Shown in pieces: positions 10,146-21,000 of a stretch of 64,000 nt of DNA; the stretch's first letter is position 1, and every line of letters starts with the position of its first letter. Where the stretch lies: the NCBI RefSeq assembly GCF_009828585.1, contig NZ_WSRZ01000014.1, forward strand, positions 62,001 to 126,000, given 5' to 3'. The notes below the pieces were generated by a model, which was given only the letters and a program-made list of their open reading frames with translations, made no database searches and was not told the origin of the DNA. The stretch is from Shewanella litoralis (lineage in GTDB: Bacteria > Pseudomonadota > Gammaproteobacteria > Enterobacterales > Shewanellaceae). A program made the translations under genes and the position numbers.

Positions 10146-12614
10146 CTACTCTGCTTTAAGTGACTCACCAAATTTAAACAATTGATTGTACCAAAATGGC
10201 GCTAATTGTTGGCGGTAAGTGGCTATTTTGTAGCCTTTTTCTGTGAAGCTTAGGCTTATTTGCCCTTGATGCCCGGTATGCAAGGTGGATATCCCGCGGT
10301 CTTGATATCGTGCCATGACATCGTTTTTAGGAAAGCCATACTGATTAGCAAAACCTGCGGTGACAATGGCAACTTGAGGTTGTACCGCAGCAATAAAAGC
10401 GGGAGTTGACGAGGTGCGACTTCCATGGTGAGGCACTAATAATACCTCTACTGCCAATGTTACATCTGCTTTTAGCAGTGCTCGCTCACGTGGCGCCTCA
10501 ATATCTCCGGTCAACAGCACAGCACTCTTGCCATCATCTAAACGCATGACACAAGATTGATCATTGTCATTATCGCTTTGCAGAGTATTGTCGATAAATT
10601 GTAACTCAATACCCTGCCACCAAAGCTTACCACGACATGTCTGATTGGCTGGACGCTTGGCGTAAGGCTTTACGTTAAAATCTGCAATAATCTTGCTGTT
10701 TGGATAAGTTTGAGATAACAGCGATAAACCACCAACATGGTCGTTATCAGCATGGCTCACCACAATATAATCGATACGAGTGACCCCTTTGGCCGCAATA
10801 AACGGCACGATAGCGCGTGCGGCATAGCTAAAGTCACCGTATGCCGCGCCAGTATCATAAATTACTCCATGTTGACCTTGTTGCAGAACGACCGCCATGC
10901 CCTGAGCCACATCAAGCACATGCATTTGCCAATGCGGCGCAGCGTTAGGTTGATGACCAACATGCAATTCATGCCGACTCACCGCGTAAGTTTGTAACAC
11001 GATGGGCAGACATAGTAACATCGCAACGCCATACCATGTCCACGTTGTATAACGGCTGCTATAGCGGCGGTAATACAGTAATCCAAGTGCGATGCATAAA
11101 AACACAATAGCGATAATCCACTGCTCGGTGATCTTAACCAGACTCAATGGCAAATGATCGCTTATTGATAACAACCACACAAATGGAGCCAAACTGAGAT
11201 TGGCAAGGTAAAAAAGCACCTCTCCGCCCCCATTTATCATCGCAGGCTCAAGGGTCAATACACGCAAAACAACAAACATGGCTAACCACAGGCAAAAACT
11301 TAACATCGCCACGGGGATAACCACCACACTAAACCAAGGTACAAACAATAAATTGAGCCATATACTGTGTGGTGACATAGTGCCAAACAACACGGCCTGC
11401 AATAACCCTAGGCCTATTGCTAAACGCCATTGAATAGCCCACAAGACTTTAATGCCAAGTACAGCTTTATGATAAAAACGTTTAAGTGTTGTGCTTACAC
11501 GAACAAAAATGGCTTGCGGCTTATCTTGCAAGTGAGCCAAGTTAGGCTCGGCTTCGATACGCTCTGGTTTAACGGCCAATAATATTATGCTTAATGCCAA
11601 AAATGATAACCAAAAGCCCGCACTTAACATGGCAAATGGATCAAGCAATAACACGATACATAATGCATACAGTAAACGGTCCCAGCTATTGCTGTATTGT
11701 TTGACCACAGTAAAAATGACCAATAGCAACATCATCAACAGCGCACGCTGAGTTGCCACAGCAAAGCCAGACAAATAACCGTAGCCAAGGGTAATCCCCG
11801 CCGCAATAAGGATTATGCCTACGCCATAGCCCCGATGTTGAGAGGCAACAAACAGGCGTGACAGCAAGATTAACAGTCCATAAAACAGGCCGAATACGAC
11901 CGATAAATGTAATCCAGAAATTGCCACCAAATGCCCAGCACCTGTTTGCCGTAGCTGTTGCCAACGTTGTTCGCTTAATTGGCTTTTATCACCAAAAATC
12001 AGAGCACGTAAAATTTCGCCTTCTGTCAGTTTTGCTAAAACCGGTAAAGTGATATCAATAATTTCTTGCCTGATACTAGAAGCATGACTGAGTAACTCAG
12101 CCTGTTTAACCCGCCCTTTCGCTGTAATATGCCGACTAATAAGATGCTTTTGTTGATTAAAGCCCCCCTGATTTTGAATGCTGCTGATGCCTTTCATTCT
12201 GGCACTAAACTGCCAAATTTGTCCTAGTTCAATTTTCGCTGGCTTTTGCCAAGTTAATCGGTAATATCGCTGCACATTAGAGGATACTATGGTCTCAAAG
12301 AACGATAGGTTTTGTCGTTGTGGTATAACCCGCACATCGAAACTTATCCAGTCGCTGTTTTGACTCACAAGTGTTACTATCTGCGCCGTAAATTGAATTT
12401 GTTGGGGTTTTTCAGCATTTTGGTGCAAATAAAGACATTTAAAAAACGCACTGAGCCACAGAACGGCAAAAAAGATCCCCGCAAAAAAAGGGGCTTTTTT
12501 AAGGCAGAACAACACCAACAAGCACAAGATAGGCAAACACCAGATGGGTGCCAGCGATGGCCATAACATCGCTGATAAAGAACAGGCACAAAAGCCATAG
12601 ATAAATCGATTCAT
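10146..12614 (-). CDS. comEC: ComEC/Rec2-type DNA internalisation protein
   Basis: 822-aa polytopic membrane protein that forms the inner-membrane channel for transforming DNA in competent bacteria. The order is an N-terminal membrane pair and DUF4131-like soluble part, a central Competence domain of many helices (contains GAGHLVAISGLHLSVVFGL), and a C-terminal metallo-beta-lactamase domain with VSHADNDHVGG near residue 620 and LLVPHHGS. All three parts are intact. It heads the msbA cluster as its homologue YcaI does in E. coli, and it is divergent from the DUF2062 gene with only about 30 bp between the start codons. Confidence 0.93.
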   Translation of the reverse strand: MNRFIYGFCACSLSAMLWPSLAPIWCLPILCLLVLFCLKKAPFFAGIFFAVLWLSAFFKCLYLHQNAEKPQQIQFTAQIVTLVSQNSDWISFDVRVIPQRQNLSFFETIVSSNVQRYYRLTWQKPAKIELGQIWQFSARMKGISSIQNQGGFNQQKHLISRHITAKGRVKQAELLSHASSIRQEIIDITLPVLAKLTEGEILRALIFGDKSQLSEQRWQQLRQTGAGHLVAISGLHLSVVFGLFYGLLILLSRLFVASQHRGYGVGIILIAAGITLGYGYLSGFAVATQRALLMMLLLVIFTVVKQYSNSWDRLLYALCIVLLLDPFAMLSAGFWLSFLALSIILLAVKPERIEAEPNLAHLQDKPQAIFVRVSTTLKRFYHKAVLGIKVLWAIQWRLAIGLGLLQAVLFGTMSPHSIWLNLLFVPWFSVVVIPVAMLSFCLWLAMFVVLRVLTLEPAMINGGGEVLFYLANLSLAPFVWLLSISDHLPLSLVKITEQWIIAIVFLCIALGLLYYRRYSSRYTTWTWYGVAMLLCLPIVLQTYAVSRHELHVGHQPNAAPHWQMHVLDVAQGMAVVLQQGQHGVIYDTGAAYGDFSYAARAIVPFIAAKGVTRIDYIVVSHADNDHVGGLSLLSQTYPNSKIIADFNVKPYAKRPANQTCRGKLWWQGIELQFIDNTLQSDNDNDQSCVMRLDDGKSAVLLTGDIEAPRERALLKADVTLAVEVLLVPHHGSRTSSTPAFIAAVQPQVAIVTAGFANQYGFPKNDVMARYQDRGISTLHTGHQGQISLSFTEKGYKIATYRQQLAPFWYNQLFKFGESLKAE

Positions 12615-12645
12615 AGTGAATGAGTTAAGACATTAATCGACAAAT

Positions 12646-13155
12646 ATGCCAAAAAAATTAATACAAAGGTTTATGCCAAAACCAGAAACACTCCGTGAGC
12701 ACAAGTATTTACGGATGTTTGGCAAATTATTACACAAGCCAAATTTATGGGCTCTTAATCGAAAATCAGCACCTGGTGCGTTTGCTGTAGGCTTGTTTGT
12801 GGCTTGGATCCCCATGCCATTTCAAATGGTCGTGGCAGCAGGTTTTGCCATTTTATTTAACGTCAATTTACCTGTCGCGGTTGCACTTGTGTGGATAACC
12901 AATCCATTAACTATGCCCATTATGTTTTATGGCGCGTATTTGTTAGGGACTAAAATCCTTGGCCATAAAGCACAAGCATTTCAATTTGAAGCCACTTGGG
13001 CGTGGATTGAAGCCTCAGTGTCAACCATCGGCCCGCCCTTCCTGGTGGGTTGCTTAGCATTAGCGATTATTTCTGCGCTGATCGGTTTTGTGGTAATAAA
13101 AAGCATGTGGCGCTATTCGATTTTGTTTAAATGGCAAAAGCGTAAAGGTGAATAA
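12646..13155 (+). CDS. DUF2062 membrane protein
   Basis: 169-aa inner-membrane protein of the DUF2062 family. After a basic N-terminus (MPKKLIQRFMPKPETLREHK) comes AVGLFVAWIPMPFQMVVAA, the most conserved stretch of the family, then three hydrophobic segments and the WITNPLTMPIMFYGAY motif. Function is unknown; the family is widespread in gammaproteobacteria. Divergent from comEC and followed by a strong terminator. Confidence 0.85.
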   Translation: MPKKLIQRFMPKPETLREHKYLRMFGKLLHKPNLWALNRKSAPGAFAVGLFVAWIPMPFQMVVAAGFAILFNVNLPVAVALVWITNPLTMPIMFYGAYLLGTKILGHKAQAFQFEATWAWIEASVSTIGPPFLVGCLALAIISALIGFVVIKSMWRYSILFKWQKRKGE

Positions 13156-13176
13156 TGTGACACAAAATCACGAGAT

Positions 13177-13213
13177 CAAAAAAGGCCACAATGAATATTG
13201 TGGCCTTTTGTTT
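13177..13213. terminator. Bidirectional terminator
   Basis: Perfect 13-bp stem AAAAGGCCACAAT / ATTGTGGCCTTTT (13180-13192, 13197-13209) with a 4-nt loop. T-runs on either strand end both the DUF2062 gene and the convergent MarR gene. Confidence 0.93.
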
Positions 13214-13244
13214 TCTCAATTGCTGATGCGTGGTTGCAAAGCCG

Positions 13245-13676
13245 TCAGTCTTGATGATTTAAATTATGCGCCATTTGTTTCGCTAACCTTACAAAATCAG
13301 CAATTTCTTGTTCGCTCAGGCCACGCTTCATTATTTCGTTAACATGTTCTTCAGCAACCGTTAACCGTTGAACCACTTCGGATCCACTTGAGCTTACGCC
13401 TAAAAAATAGCTGCGCTTATCTGTTGGATTGTCTAACTTAAACACATAATCCAGGTTGATTAATTCTTTTATCAACCTTGCCAACTGCGCTTTATCAATT
13501 AGCGTCTTTTGGACAATATCGTTGGCAGTCACCTGCTTATTGTTAAACGATATAATTTTAAGCACCCGCATGTGCAGTGGTGTAATGCCTAAATCATCGC
13601 TAGCCATCGCCTGGCGTAGCGAACGCTTCATGCTGTGGAGTAAATGAAACAGTGGCTCTTTTATATTCTCAGACAC
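13245..13676 (-). CDS. MarR-family transcriptional regulator
   Basis: 143-aa winged-helix repressor of the MarR family. The core runs from GITPLHMRVLKIISF through the recognition helix region (IDKAQLARLIKELINLDYVFKLDNPTDKRSYFLGVS), where the DxRS pattern of the wing is visible. The C-terminal helices provide dimerisation. No obvious target gene adjoins it: the neighbour upstream is DUF3624 and the lol operon, so it probably regulates a remote gene or itself. Confidence 0.88.
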   Translation of the reverse strand: MSENIKEPLFHLLHSMKRSLRQAMASDDLGITPLHMRVLKIISFNNKQVTANDIVQKTLIDKAQLARLIKELINLDYVFKLDNPTDKRSYFLGVSSSGSEVVQRLTVAEEHVNEIMKRGLSEQEIADFVRLAKQMAHNLNHQD

Positions 13677-13756
13677 AAGACTTCCTTAGTGCAACCTTAT
13701 CCTACAGTGATAGAAAACGGCTATATATCAAAGTGAGAGAACGCCTTCAACACGGA

Positions 13757-13999
13757 TCACAGACGTAATAACGTTATACGACGATAACACCAAACCACTA
13801 CATGCAAACCAAGCAGGCCAGTAAAACTGAATGCAAAAAACAGCACTGCGATCGACTCAACCACTTTGGGCGTCGCAGCAAAGTAATACCACCAGCTCGG
13901 CCAGATCAGTAAACTCAATACCGTTAATTGCACCATACAGCGCTTACAGCGGCCAATTTTTTGTTTAAATACCGAGTCACTGCATTGCTGACAAGCCAT
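13757..13999 (-). CDS. DUF3624-like small membrane protein
   Basis: 80-aa protein with two cysteine pairs at the N-terminus (MACQQCSD, then GRCKRCM) followed by two hydrophobic helices (LTVLSLLIWPSWWYYF and IAVLFFAFSFTGLLGLHVVVW). I assign it to DUF3624, known in Vibrio and Shewanella. The paired Cys suggest a bound metal or disulfide. It is the last gene of the lolCDE transcription unit, 17 bp after lolE. No function is known. Confidence 0.65.
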   Translation of the reverse strand: MACQQCSDSVFKQKIGRCKRCMVQLTVLSLLIWPSWWYYFAATPKVVESIAVLFFAFSFTGLLGLHVVVWCYRRITLLRL

Positions 14000-14016
14000 T
14001 AGACTACCTGCACACC

Positions 14017-15258
14017 TTAACGGCCCGCTAACGCTGTTGCTGGGGCAATCTTAGTTGCTTTCCAGGCTGGATAAATGGTGGCAAGCAAGCTCATCACCAG
14101 CCCCATAACCAACACCACAACCACATCCTGGGTATGTAACTCTGACGGTAAAAAGTCGATAAAATAAATATCCGACGCTAAGAGCTGAAAGCCAAAAAGC
14201 TGTTCAAGCCCCTGCGCAATCGCACTTAAATTATACGCAAAAACAACCCCTAAAATGCCACCAATAGTACAACCCATGACACCATTTAACGCCCCTTGGA
14301 GTATAAAAATGGTCATTATCGCGCCGCGGCTAATGCCCATGGTCATTAAAATGGCAATTTCTGAGGCCTTGTCGCGCACGGCCATCACCAGTGTCGAGAC
14401 AATATTAAAACACGCCACCGCAATCACCAGTGCCAGGACTAAATACATTACCAGGCGTACTAATTGAATGTCTTGATACACGTGCCCTTGCGAGCGGGTC
14501 CAATCATTTATGTATAAATATTGCTCTTGAGCAAAGCCTAAATCACGTGTGACTGAAGCGGCATTAAGCACGTTAGCAACCTGTATACGCACGCCGCTTA
14601 CCCCAGTACCTAACCCTAAAACATCGGCTAAATATTCAATGGGCACATACGCTTGAGTTGATTCGATTTCGCCGCCCACATTGTAAACACCCGATACCAC
14701 AAAGCGGTGGCTTTTGGCCGACGTCAATTGGCTATTATTGGCATCAGGGGTGAACATTGCCACAGTATCACCTATTTTAAGCTGCAGCTTATCGAGTAAA
14801 CTGCGGCCTAAAACGATGTTGTTTTGATTGCCTTGCAAAGATTGCCACGCGGTAGCAGACATATATTGTTTAATAGTCGATACATCAGCTTCGTAATTAA
14901 TATCAATCCCGCTGACCACAAGGCCTTGAAAGCCTCCCGGTTTTTGCACTAATCCTTGCAAGCGAATAAATGGTGCCACACCGGTAATTTGTGGTGAATG
15001 TTGTGCACTTTTTGCAATCACTTGCCAATCGGCTATCGGCTCGTTAACACCCACGAGTTCACCATGAGATGCCACACCCAACAAGCGTTGTTGTAACTCT
15101 TTTTCAAAGCCGTTCATGGTCGACAGCAATAAAATCAACACGCCCACACCCAATGCAATCCCCGCTGTTGAGGCAAACGAAATAAACCCAATAAAGCTAT
15201 TGGATTGTTTTGCACGAAAAAAGCGCCAACCTATTGTTAACGGTAACCACTTACTCAT
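14017..15258 (-). CDS. lolE: Lipoprotein-releasing ABC transporter permease LolE
   Basis: 413-aa inner-membrane subunit of LolCDE, which extracts outer-membrane lipoproteins and hands them to LolA. It has one N-terminal helix following GWRFFRAKQSNSFIGFIS, a large periplasmic domain, and three C-terminal helices (VMYLVLALVIAVACFNIVSTL and two more) ending in TIYPAWKATKIAPATAL. Named LolE over LolC because it follows lolD and has the SNSFIGFISFAS opening; the two subunits are paralogues, so this is a positional call supported by sequence. It overlaps lolD by 4 bp. Confidence 0.93.
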   Translation of the reverse strand: MSKWLPLTIGWRFFRAKQSNSFIGFISFASTAGIALGVGVLILLLSTMNGFEKELQQRLLGVASHGELVGVNEPIADWQVIAKSAQHSPQITGVAPFIRLQGLVQKPGGFQGLVVSGIDINYEADVSTIKQYMSATAWQSLQGNQNNIVLGRSLLDKLQLKIGDTVAMFTPDANNSQLTSAKSHRFVVSGVYNVGGEIESTQAYVPIEYLADVLGLGTGVSGVRIQVANVLNAASVTRDLGFAQEQYLYINDWTRSQGHVYQDIQLVRLVMYLVLALVIAVACFNIVSTLVMAVRDKASEIAILMTMGISRGAIMTIFILQGALNGVMGCTIGGILGVVFAYNLSAIAQGLEQLFGFQLLASDIYFIDFLPSELHTQDVVVVLVMGLVMSLLATIYPAWKATKIAPATALAGR

Positions 15259-15968
15259 TCGGCTTGCCCTGTTGTGTTAGCTACGATTTGTAACACACCA
15301 TCTTTCATGGTTAATTGACGGTCCATTTTAGCGGCGAGTTTATGGTCGTGCGTTACCACAACAAATGCGGTATCAAACTGCTGAGCCAATTCACGGATCA
15401 TCGCATAGACATTATCGGCACTGCTGGCATCGAGGTTACCGGTAGGTTCATCGGCCAGTACCAATTTAGGTTTGTTAATTAACGCCCGAGCAATTGCTAC
15501 TCGTTGACGCTCGCCACCTGATAATTGCGCCGGAATATGGTTTAGGCGGTGCCCAAGCCCCACACGTTCAAGTAATTTTTGTGCATCGGCTAAGGTTTGC
15601 TTTTTATCTCTACCTTGAATAAATGCCGGCATTGCCACGTTTTCTATGGCGGTAAACTCAGGCAATAAATGATGAAACTGGTATATAAAGCCTAAATCCT
15701 GATTACGCACCTGAGCTTGTCTCATGGCAGACATGCTGTATAGATCTTCACCGTCAAGCAGCACAGAGCCAGCTGTCGGGGTGTCTAAGGTGCCCATAAT
15801 GTGTAACAAGGTACTTTTACCTGAGCCAGAACTCCCTACAATGGCTAATTGCTCGCCTTTGTAAACGGTTAAATCAACGCCAGACAACACATGAGTTGTG
15901 ACTTCGCCGTCATGATATTGCTTACTGACGTGGCTAACTTGTAATAACGTGGTGTGTGTTTGACTCAT
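15255..15968 (-). CDS. lolD: Lipoprotein-releasing ABC transporter ATPase LolD
   Basis: 237-aa cytoplasmic ATPase of LolCDE. It carries Walker A GSSGSGKST, the Q-loop in GFIYQFHHLLPEFTA (LolD signature), ABC signature LSGGERQR, and Walker B LVLADEPTGNLD. It sits between the two permease genes: it shares one base with the lolC end and overlaps lolE by 4 bp, so the three subunits are translated together. Confidence 0.97.
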   Translation of the reverse strand: MSQTHTTLLQVSHVSKQYHDGEVTTHVLSGVDLTVYKGEQLAIVGSSGSGKSTLLHIMGTLDTPTAGSVLLDGEDLYSMSAMRQAQVRNQDLGFIYQFHHLLPEFTAIENVAMPAFIQGRDKKQTLADAQKLLERVGLGHRLNHIPAQLSGGERQRVAIARALINKPKLVLADEPTGNLDASSADNVYAMIRELAQQFDTAFVVVTHDHKLAAKMDRQLTMKDGVLQIVANTTGQAE

Positions 15969-17212
15969 TATTCGTATCTCAAAGCAGTAGCAGGTTGAAC
16001 CCTTGCAGCCGACAGCGCAGGGTAAAGAGTGGCAAGTAAGGTAATTAAAAGCGAGCCAACAATGATAAAACTCAATTGGGTGACAGACAAGGCAACTGGC
16101 AAGGTTTGCCCCGCGCCTAAAATGGCAATACCAAGCACCGACAATATACTGTTCAAATTAAGGGTTAAACCTATGCCGACAATCGTGCCTAAGACTAACC
16201 CCAGTACAGCATTTAGCAGCCCTTGCACAATAAAGATCGCCATCACAGATGATGTAGTCACGCCCTGAGTTTTAAGCACGGCAACGTCAGTGGTTTTATC
16301 GACCACCATCATCACAAGTGCCGACACCATGTTAAATGCAGCAACAGCCACAATTAAACTCAGCATCAACGACATCATATTTTTTTCCATTTTTACAGCA
16401 GAAAATAAATGACCATAGTCTTGACGCCAATCACTGGTTTTAATCTCAACCCCTTGCTTGGTAAAGGCATTGACCATTTTTGAAGCAGTTTGCGGTGCAG
16501 TAAAAGGGTCCGACAAATACACCCGTAACTCATTTATTTCCAGGCTGTTTTGTCGCATCAACTTGCGTGCATCTTGATAATGCACATACGCAACGCTGCC
16601 ATCAACCTGTGAGCCCATTTCAAATACGCCCGCCACGGTAAATTTACGCTGGCTCGGCACCGGGCCCATAGGGGAATACACCACGCCATCGCCACTGAGC
16701 AAGCGAATTCTATCGCCGGTATTCACATCAAGCTTTCGCGCTAACTCACTGCCAAGGACAATATGGTAATCACCCGCGCTAAGTTGCTCAAAAGCATTTG
16801 AATAGGTATGCGAGGCAATACTCGATAACGTTTGCTCAAGCTGTGGATATACGCCATACACCTGCACTGCACTGATATTTTTGCTTGACTGGATCATCGC
16901 CTGCGTAGTGGTGCTTGGCACCATGCCACGGACACTCGAGCTTAATCCACCCTCAGCCAACACACGCTGGCTCAGCAGTTGCCAATCTGTAAAGCCTTGC
17001 TCGCTAATTAAGGTTAATTGCGGCACTGCGCCCAAAATACGGTTTTTTAGCTGGCCTTCGAGGCCATTCATTACCGAGCTGACCACAATTAATGCTGCGA
17101 CGCCCAAAAAAATACCTGACACAGCAAAAAAGGTAATAAAGGAGGCAAATGCATTGGCTTTTCGGGCACGCCAGTAACGGTAGCCGATAAAAAACGAAAA
17201 TCCGAAATTCAT
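15968..17212 (-). CDS. lolC: Lipoprotein-releasing ABC transporter permease LolC
   Basis: 414-aa permease, first gene of lolC-lolD-lolE. It has the MacB/FtsX-like topology: one N-terminal helix (GIFLGVAALIVVSSVMNGLE), a periplasmic domain of about 200 residues, and three C-terminal helices, ending LYPALSAARVQPATALRYE. In E. coli LolC the periplasmic Hook binds LolA. About 160 bp separate its start from the divergent PilZ gene and should hold the promoters of both. Confidence 0.93.
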   Translation of the reverse strand: MNFGFSFFIGYRYWRARKANAFASFITFFAVSGIFLGVAALIVVSSVMNGLEGQLKNRILGAVPQLTLISEQGFTDWQLLSQRVLAEGGLSSSVRGMVPSTTTQAMIQSSKNISAVQVYGVYPQLEQTLSSIASHTYSNAFEQLSAGDYHIVLGSELARKLDVNTGDRIRLLSGDGVVYSPMGPVPSQRKFTVAGVFEMGSQVDGSVAYVHYQDARKLMRQNSLEINELRVYLSDPFTAPQTASKMVNAFTKQGVEIKTSDWRQDYGHLFSAVKMEKNMMSLMLSLIVAVAAFNMVSALVMMVVDKTTDVAVLKTQGVTTSSVMAIFIVQGLLNAVLGLVLGTIVGIGLTLNLNSILSVLGIAILGAGQTLPVALSVTQLSFIIVGSLLITLLATLYPALSAARVQPATALRYE

Positions 17213-17369
17213 AAAAAAATACTAATCCTATGCGCTAATCACAGCGTATTAGTCTGACAATCAAGCTAATTTTGCAGATGAAACCAACAAGCCATTGTGT
17301 ATGACTTGCTAAATCATTAAGTTGGGCACGATAATAGGGCTATTAGTGCGATAAATAAAGAGGTAAACC

Positions 17370-17969
17370 TTGATACCTGACAGCAATTCTTATTTTAGTG
17401 TGCCTCATAACTTTAACGCGTACTTGTCGCCGTGGGATGCAAGCCAGGGCTTACCCAGTGAAGATGAACTTAAAGACATGCAATCGGTTGGCTTAAGGTT
17501 ATTAACGGAAGTTAAAAATCTCGAGGCCAGTTGCCTATTGCAATTACGTCATTTAGATAACGATGCCAAAGCAGTTGTCGATTTCTTAAAGTTGCAATCT
17601 CGCAAAGTCGATTTAGTGTTGCAACACGTACTTGAAAAAGAAGTGCAAGAAGGCCAACAAGTTAGCGGCAACCAATTTGGTGGCAGCGGTATTAGTATTA
17701 CCAGTTCGTTTGCACTTAACGTGGGCGATTATCATAAAACCCATCTTTATCTGCACACAGAACTGGTCGCCTTATTGTGCATTTGTCAGGTCAAACAGTG
17801 CACACCGATTAACCAAGATGAGCCAAACCAGGTACCGCAATGGCATTGTGAACTTGAGTTTAGCCAAATTCTTGAAGATGATATCGAACAACTGGTCAAA
17901 GCCAGCTTAGCCGTGCAACAAAAAATGCTTAAAAAGCGTAAACAGAATATTGATAAGCAACGACGCTAA
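17370..17969 (+). CDS. PilZ-domain protein, TTG start
   Basis: 199-aa cytoplasmic protein. I call a PilZ (cyclic-di-GMP-binding) domain mainly from overall resemblance to a Shewanella/Vibrio family; the NQFGGSGISI stretch (about 105-114) resembles the D/NxSxxG part of the motif, but a clear RxxxR is not obvious. The start is TTG at 17370, with AAAGAGG 7 nt upstream and no better ATG. The C-terminus is basic and probably helical (QQKMLKKRKQNIDKQRR). It precedes mfd by about 65 bp on the same strand. Confidence 0.6.
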   Translation: MIPDSNSYFSVPHNFNAYLSPWDASQGLPSEDELKDMQSVGLRLLTEVKNLEASCLLQLRHLDNDAKAVVDFLKLQSRKVDLVLQHVLEKEVQEGQQVSGNQFGGSGISITSSFALNVGDYHKTHLYLHTELVALLCICQVKQCTPINQDEPNQVPQWHCELEFSQILEDDIEQLVKASLAVQQKMLKKRKQNIDKQRR

Positions 17970-18034
17970 CAACCGCGTAAACATAATGGCGTTTCAATAC
18001 AATTTGACTGCAAACGGAACTGAAAAAGATTTTA

Positions 18035-21000
18035 ATGAAACAATTTAGTGTACTCACGCCGCCGAGTGTAAAAAAAGGCCAACAACTTCAAACTTTGGCA
18101 ACATTAGGTGGGGTATCTCAAGCCATCACCTTAGCCAAGTTAATTCAGCAACAACCTGGTACCAGCATTATTGTGACTCACGACACGCCCAGTGCGTTGT
18201 CGCTTGAAGTCGAGCTTAGTTATTTATTGCACAACAGCAATATCAACGTGTGCTTATTTCCAGACCGTGAAACCTTACCTTACGACAACTTTTCACCGCA
18301 TCAAGACTTGATCTCCCAGCGACTCGAAACCCTCGCCAATATCAGTCAAAGCCAGCACAACGTGGTCATTGTTCCAGTCAATACCTTAATGGTTCGCCTG
18401 CCGCCTAAATCATTTATGACCGCCAATGTCATGGTGTTGAACAAGGGCGATAATTACAGCCTTCAGCAAGCCAGACAGCACCTAACCGACACAGGCTATC
18501 ACTTAGTTGAACAAGTGTACGAGCATGGCGAGTTTGCGATTCGCGGCTCAATTATTGATATTTTCCCGACCGGTTCGCGCCAACCACTGCGTATTGAACT
18601 GTTTGATGATGAAGTTGAATCGATTCGCTTTTTTGATGTCGATACCCAGCGTTCAGGCATGGCGCGCGATGCCATTCGCATGTTGCCCGCAAAAGAATTC
18701 CCAACAGACAGTAATGCCATTGAAGGCTTTAGACAGCGCTATCGCCGCCGCTTTGAAGTGATATCTAAAGAAGCAGAGTCTGTTTATCAACTGGTCAGCC
18801 GTAATTTGATGCCAGCGGGCATTGAAAACTACTTACCGCTGTTTTTTGATGAAACCGCAACACTATTTGACTATTTGCCCAACGACAGCCAATTAATTAC
18901 CCTGGGCGACATCGACAAAGCCAGTAAAAACCATTTACACGAAGTGGCAGTACGATACGAAGACAGACGTATCGATCCATTAAGACCCCTTCTGGCACCG
19001 CAAGAGCTGTACCTATTGCATGACGAGTTATTTGCCGCCTTTAAGCCATTAACTCGCACGCAAATGATTCAGCAGCATCATGTCAACGACACCGATAACG
19101 CTGGGCAGCCATTAGCGCAAATTGAATTACCGACTCATGCAATCGTCGCCAATGTTGAAACACTGCCCGACATTAATGCCAACCATAAACTCAAGCAGCC
19201 GTTAATTGCCTTGCAAGAGTACAGTGCCCAGCAGACACAATTATTGTTTAGTGCCGAGTCTGAAGGTCGCCGTGAAGCCCTACTTGAACTGCTCGGTAAA
19301 ATTGGCATCAAACCTAAACAGTTCAACCACATTAATGACTACCTCGAAGCCAAAGACAAAATAGGCTTAATGGTGTCGCCGCTCAGCCGTGGCTGTGTGC
19401 TTACCGATACACCTAAAGGTGTGGTGAGCATTATTTGCGAAACCGAATTATTTGGCCAACGGATTTCTCAACAACGTCGCCGAGAAAAGCAAAAACAAGT
19501 TAGCTCTGATGTACTCGTTAAAAACCTAGCGGAGCTAAAAGTCGGCCAACCTATTGTGCATTTAGAGCACGGTGTAGCCTTGTATCAGGGCTTAGAAACC
19601 CTCGATACCGGTGGGCTGGTTGCTGAATATTTAAAGCTTGAATATTCTGGCGGCGATAAACTTTATGTGCCAGTGTCGTCATTGCACTTAATTAGCCGTT
19701 TTAACGCCAGTGGCGATGGTGATGCGCACCTAAACAAGCTCGGTAACGAAACCTGGGCCAAAGCCAAACGCAAAGCCATTGAACGTATCCGAGACGTTGC
19801 AGCTGAGTTATTAGATGTCTATGCCCGTCGGCAGGCTCGCCCAGGTGAAGCCATGGCCATTGATGAGCAAGAATATGCGCAATTTAGCCTGGGCTTTCCG
19901 TTTGAGGAAACCGTCGATCAAGAAACCGCCATTCAAGCCGTATTAGAAGATTTACAAGCACCGCTGGCTATGGACCGTTTAGTATGTGGTGATGTGGGCT
20001 TTGGTAAAACCGAAGTGGCCATGCGCGCCGCATTTGTGGCCGTTAATGCCGGTAAACAAGTTGTGGTGTTAGTGCCAACCACCCTACTTGCGCAACAACA
20101 CTACGAAAACTTTAAAGACCGTTTTGCCGATTGGCCAATTGTCATCGAAGTGATGTCACGCTTTAGAACCAGCAAAGAGCAAAACAGCGTGGTTGAGCAA
20201 TTATCTGCCGGTAAAGTCGACATTGTGATTGGCACCCATAAATTATTGTCCGCAGAAGCCGACTTTAATAATTTAGGCTTGTTGATTATCGATGAAGAAC
20301 ATCGTTTTGGTGTACGTCAAAAAGAAAAGATTAAAGCGCTACGAGCTAACGTCGACATTTTAACGTTAACCGCCACCCCAATCCCACGAACCTTAAACAT
20401 GGCCATGTCGGGCATGCGTGATTTGTCGATTATCGCCACGCCACCCGCCAAACGTTTAGCGGTAAAAACCTTTGTGCGCGAATACGATAAAGCCACAGCC
20501 CGCGAAGCCATCTTGCGTGAAATCCTTCGTGGTGGCCAGGTGTATTACTTACACAACAACGTTGAAACCATTGAAAAAACAGCTCAAAACATACGCGATT
20601 TATTGCCAGAAGCGCGAGTTGTTACCGCCCACGGGCAAATGCGTGAACGCGATCTTGAAAAAGTGATGTCAGACTTTTATCACCAGCGTTTTAACGTGTT
20701 GGTGTGTACCACCATTATCGAAACCGGTATCGACGTACCCAGTGCCAACACCATTATTATTGACCGTGCCGATATGTTTGGTTTAGCCCAGTTGCACCAG
20801 TTGCGTGGTCGTGTGGGGCGCTCGCATCATCAAGCTTATGCTTACATGATGACACCGCACCCAAAACGCATGACACCCGACGCCCGTAAACGCCTTGAAG
20901 CCATTGGCGCATTAGAAGACCTTGGTGCAGGCTTTATGCTTGCCACTCAAGATTTAGAAATTCGCGGCGCAGGTGAATTATTAGGCGATGAGCAAAGCGG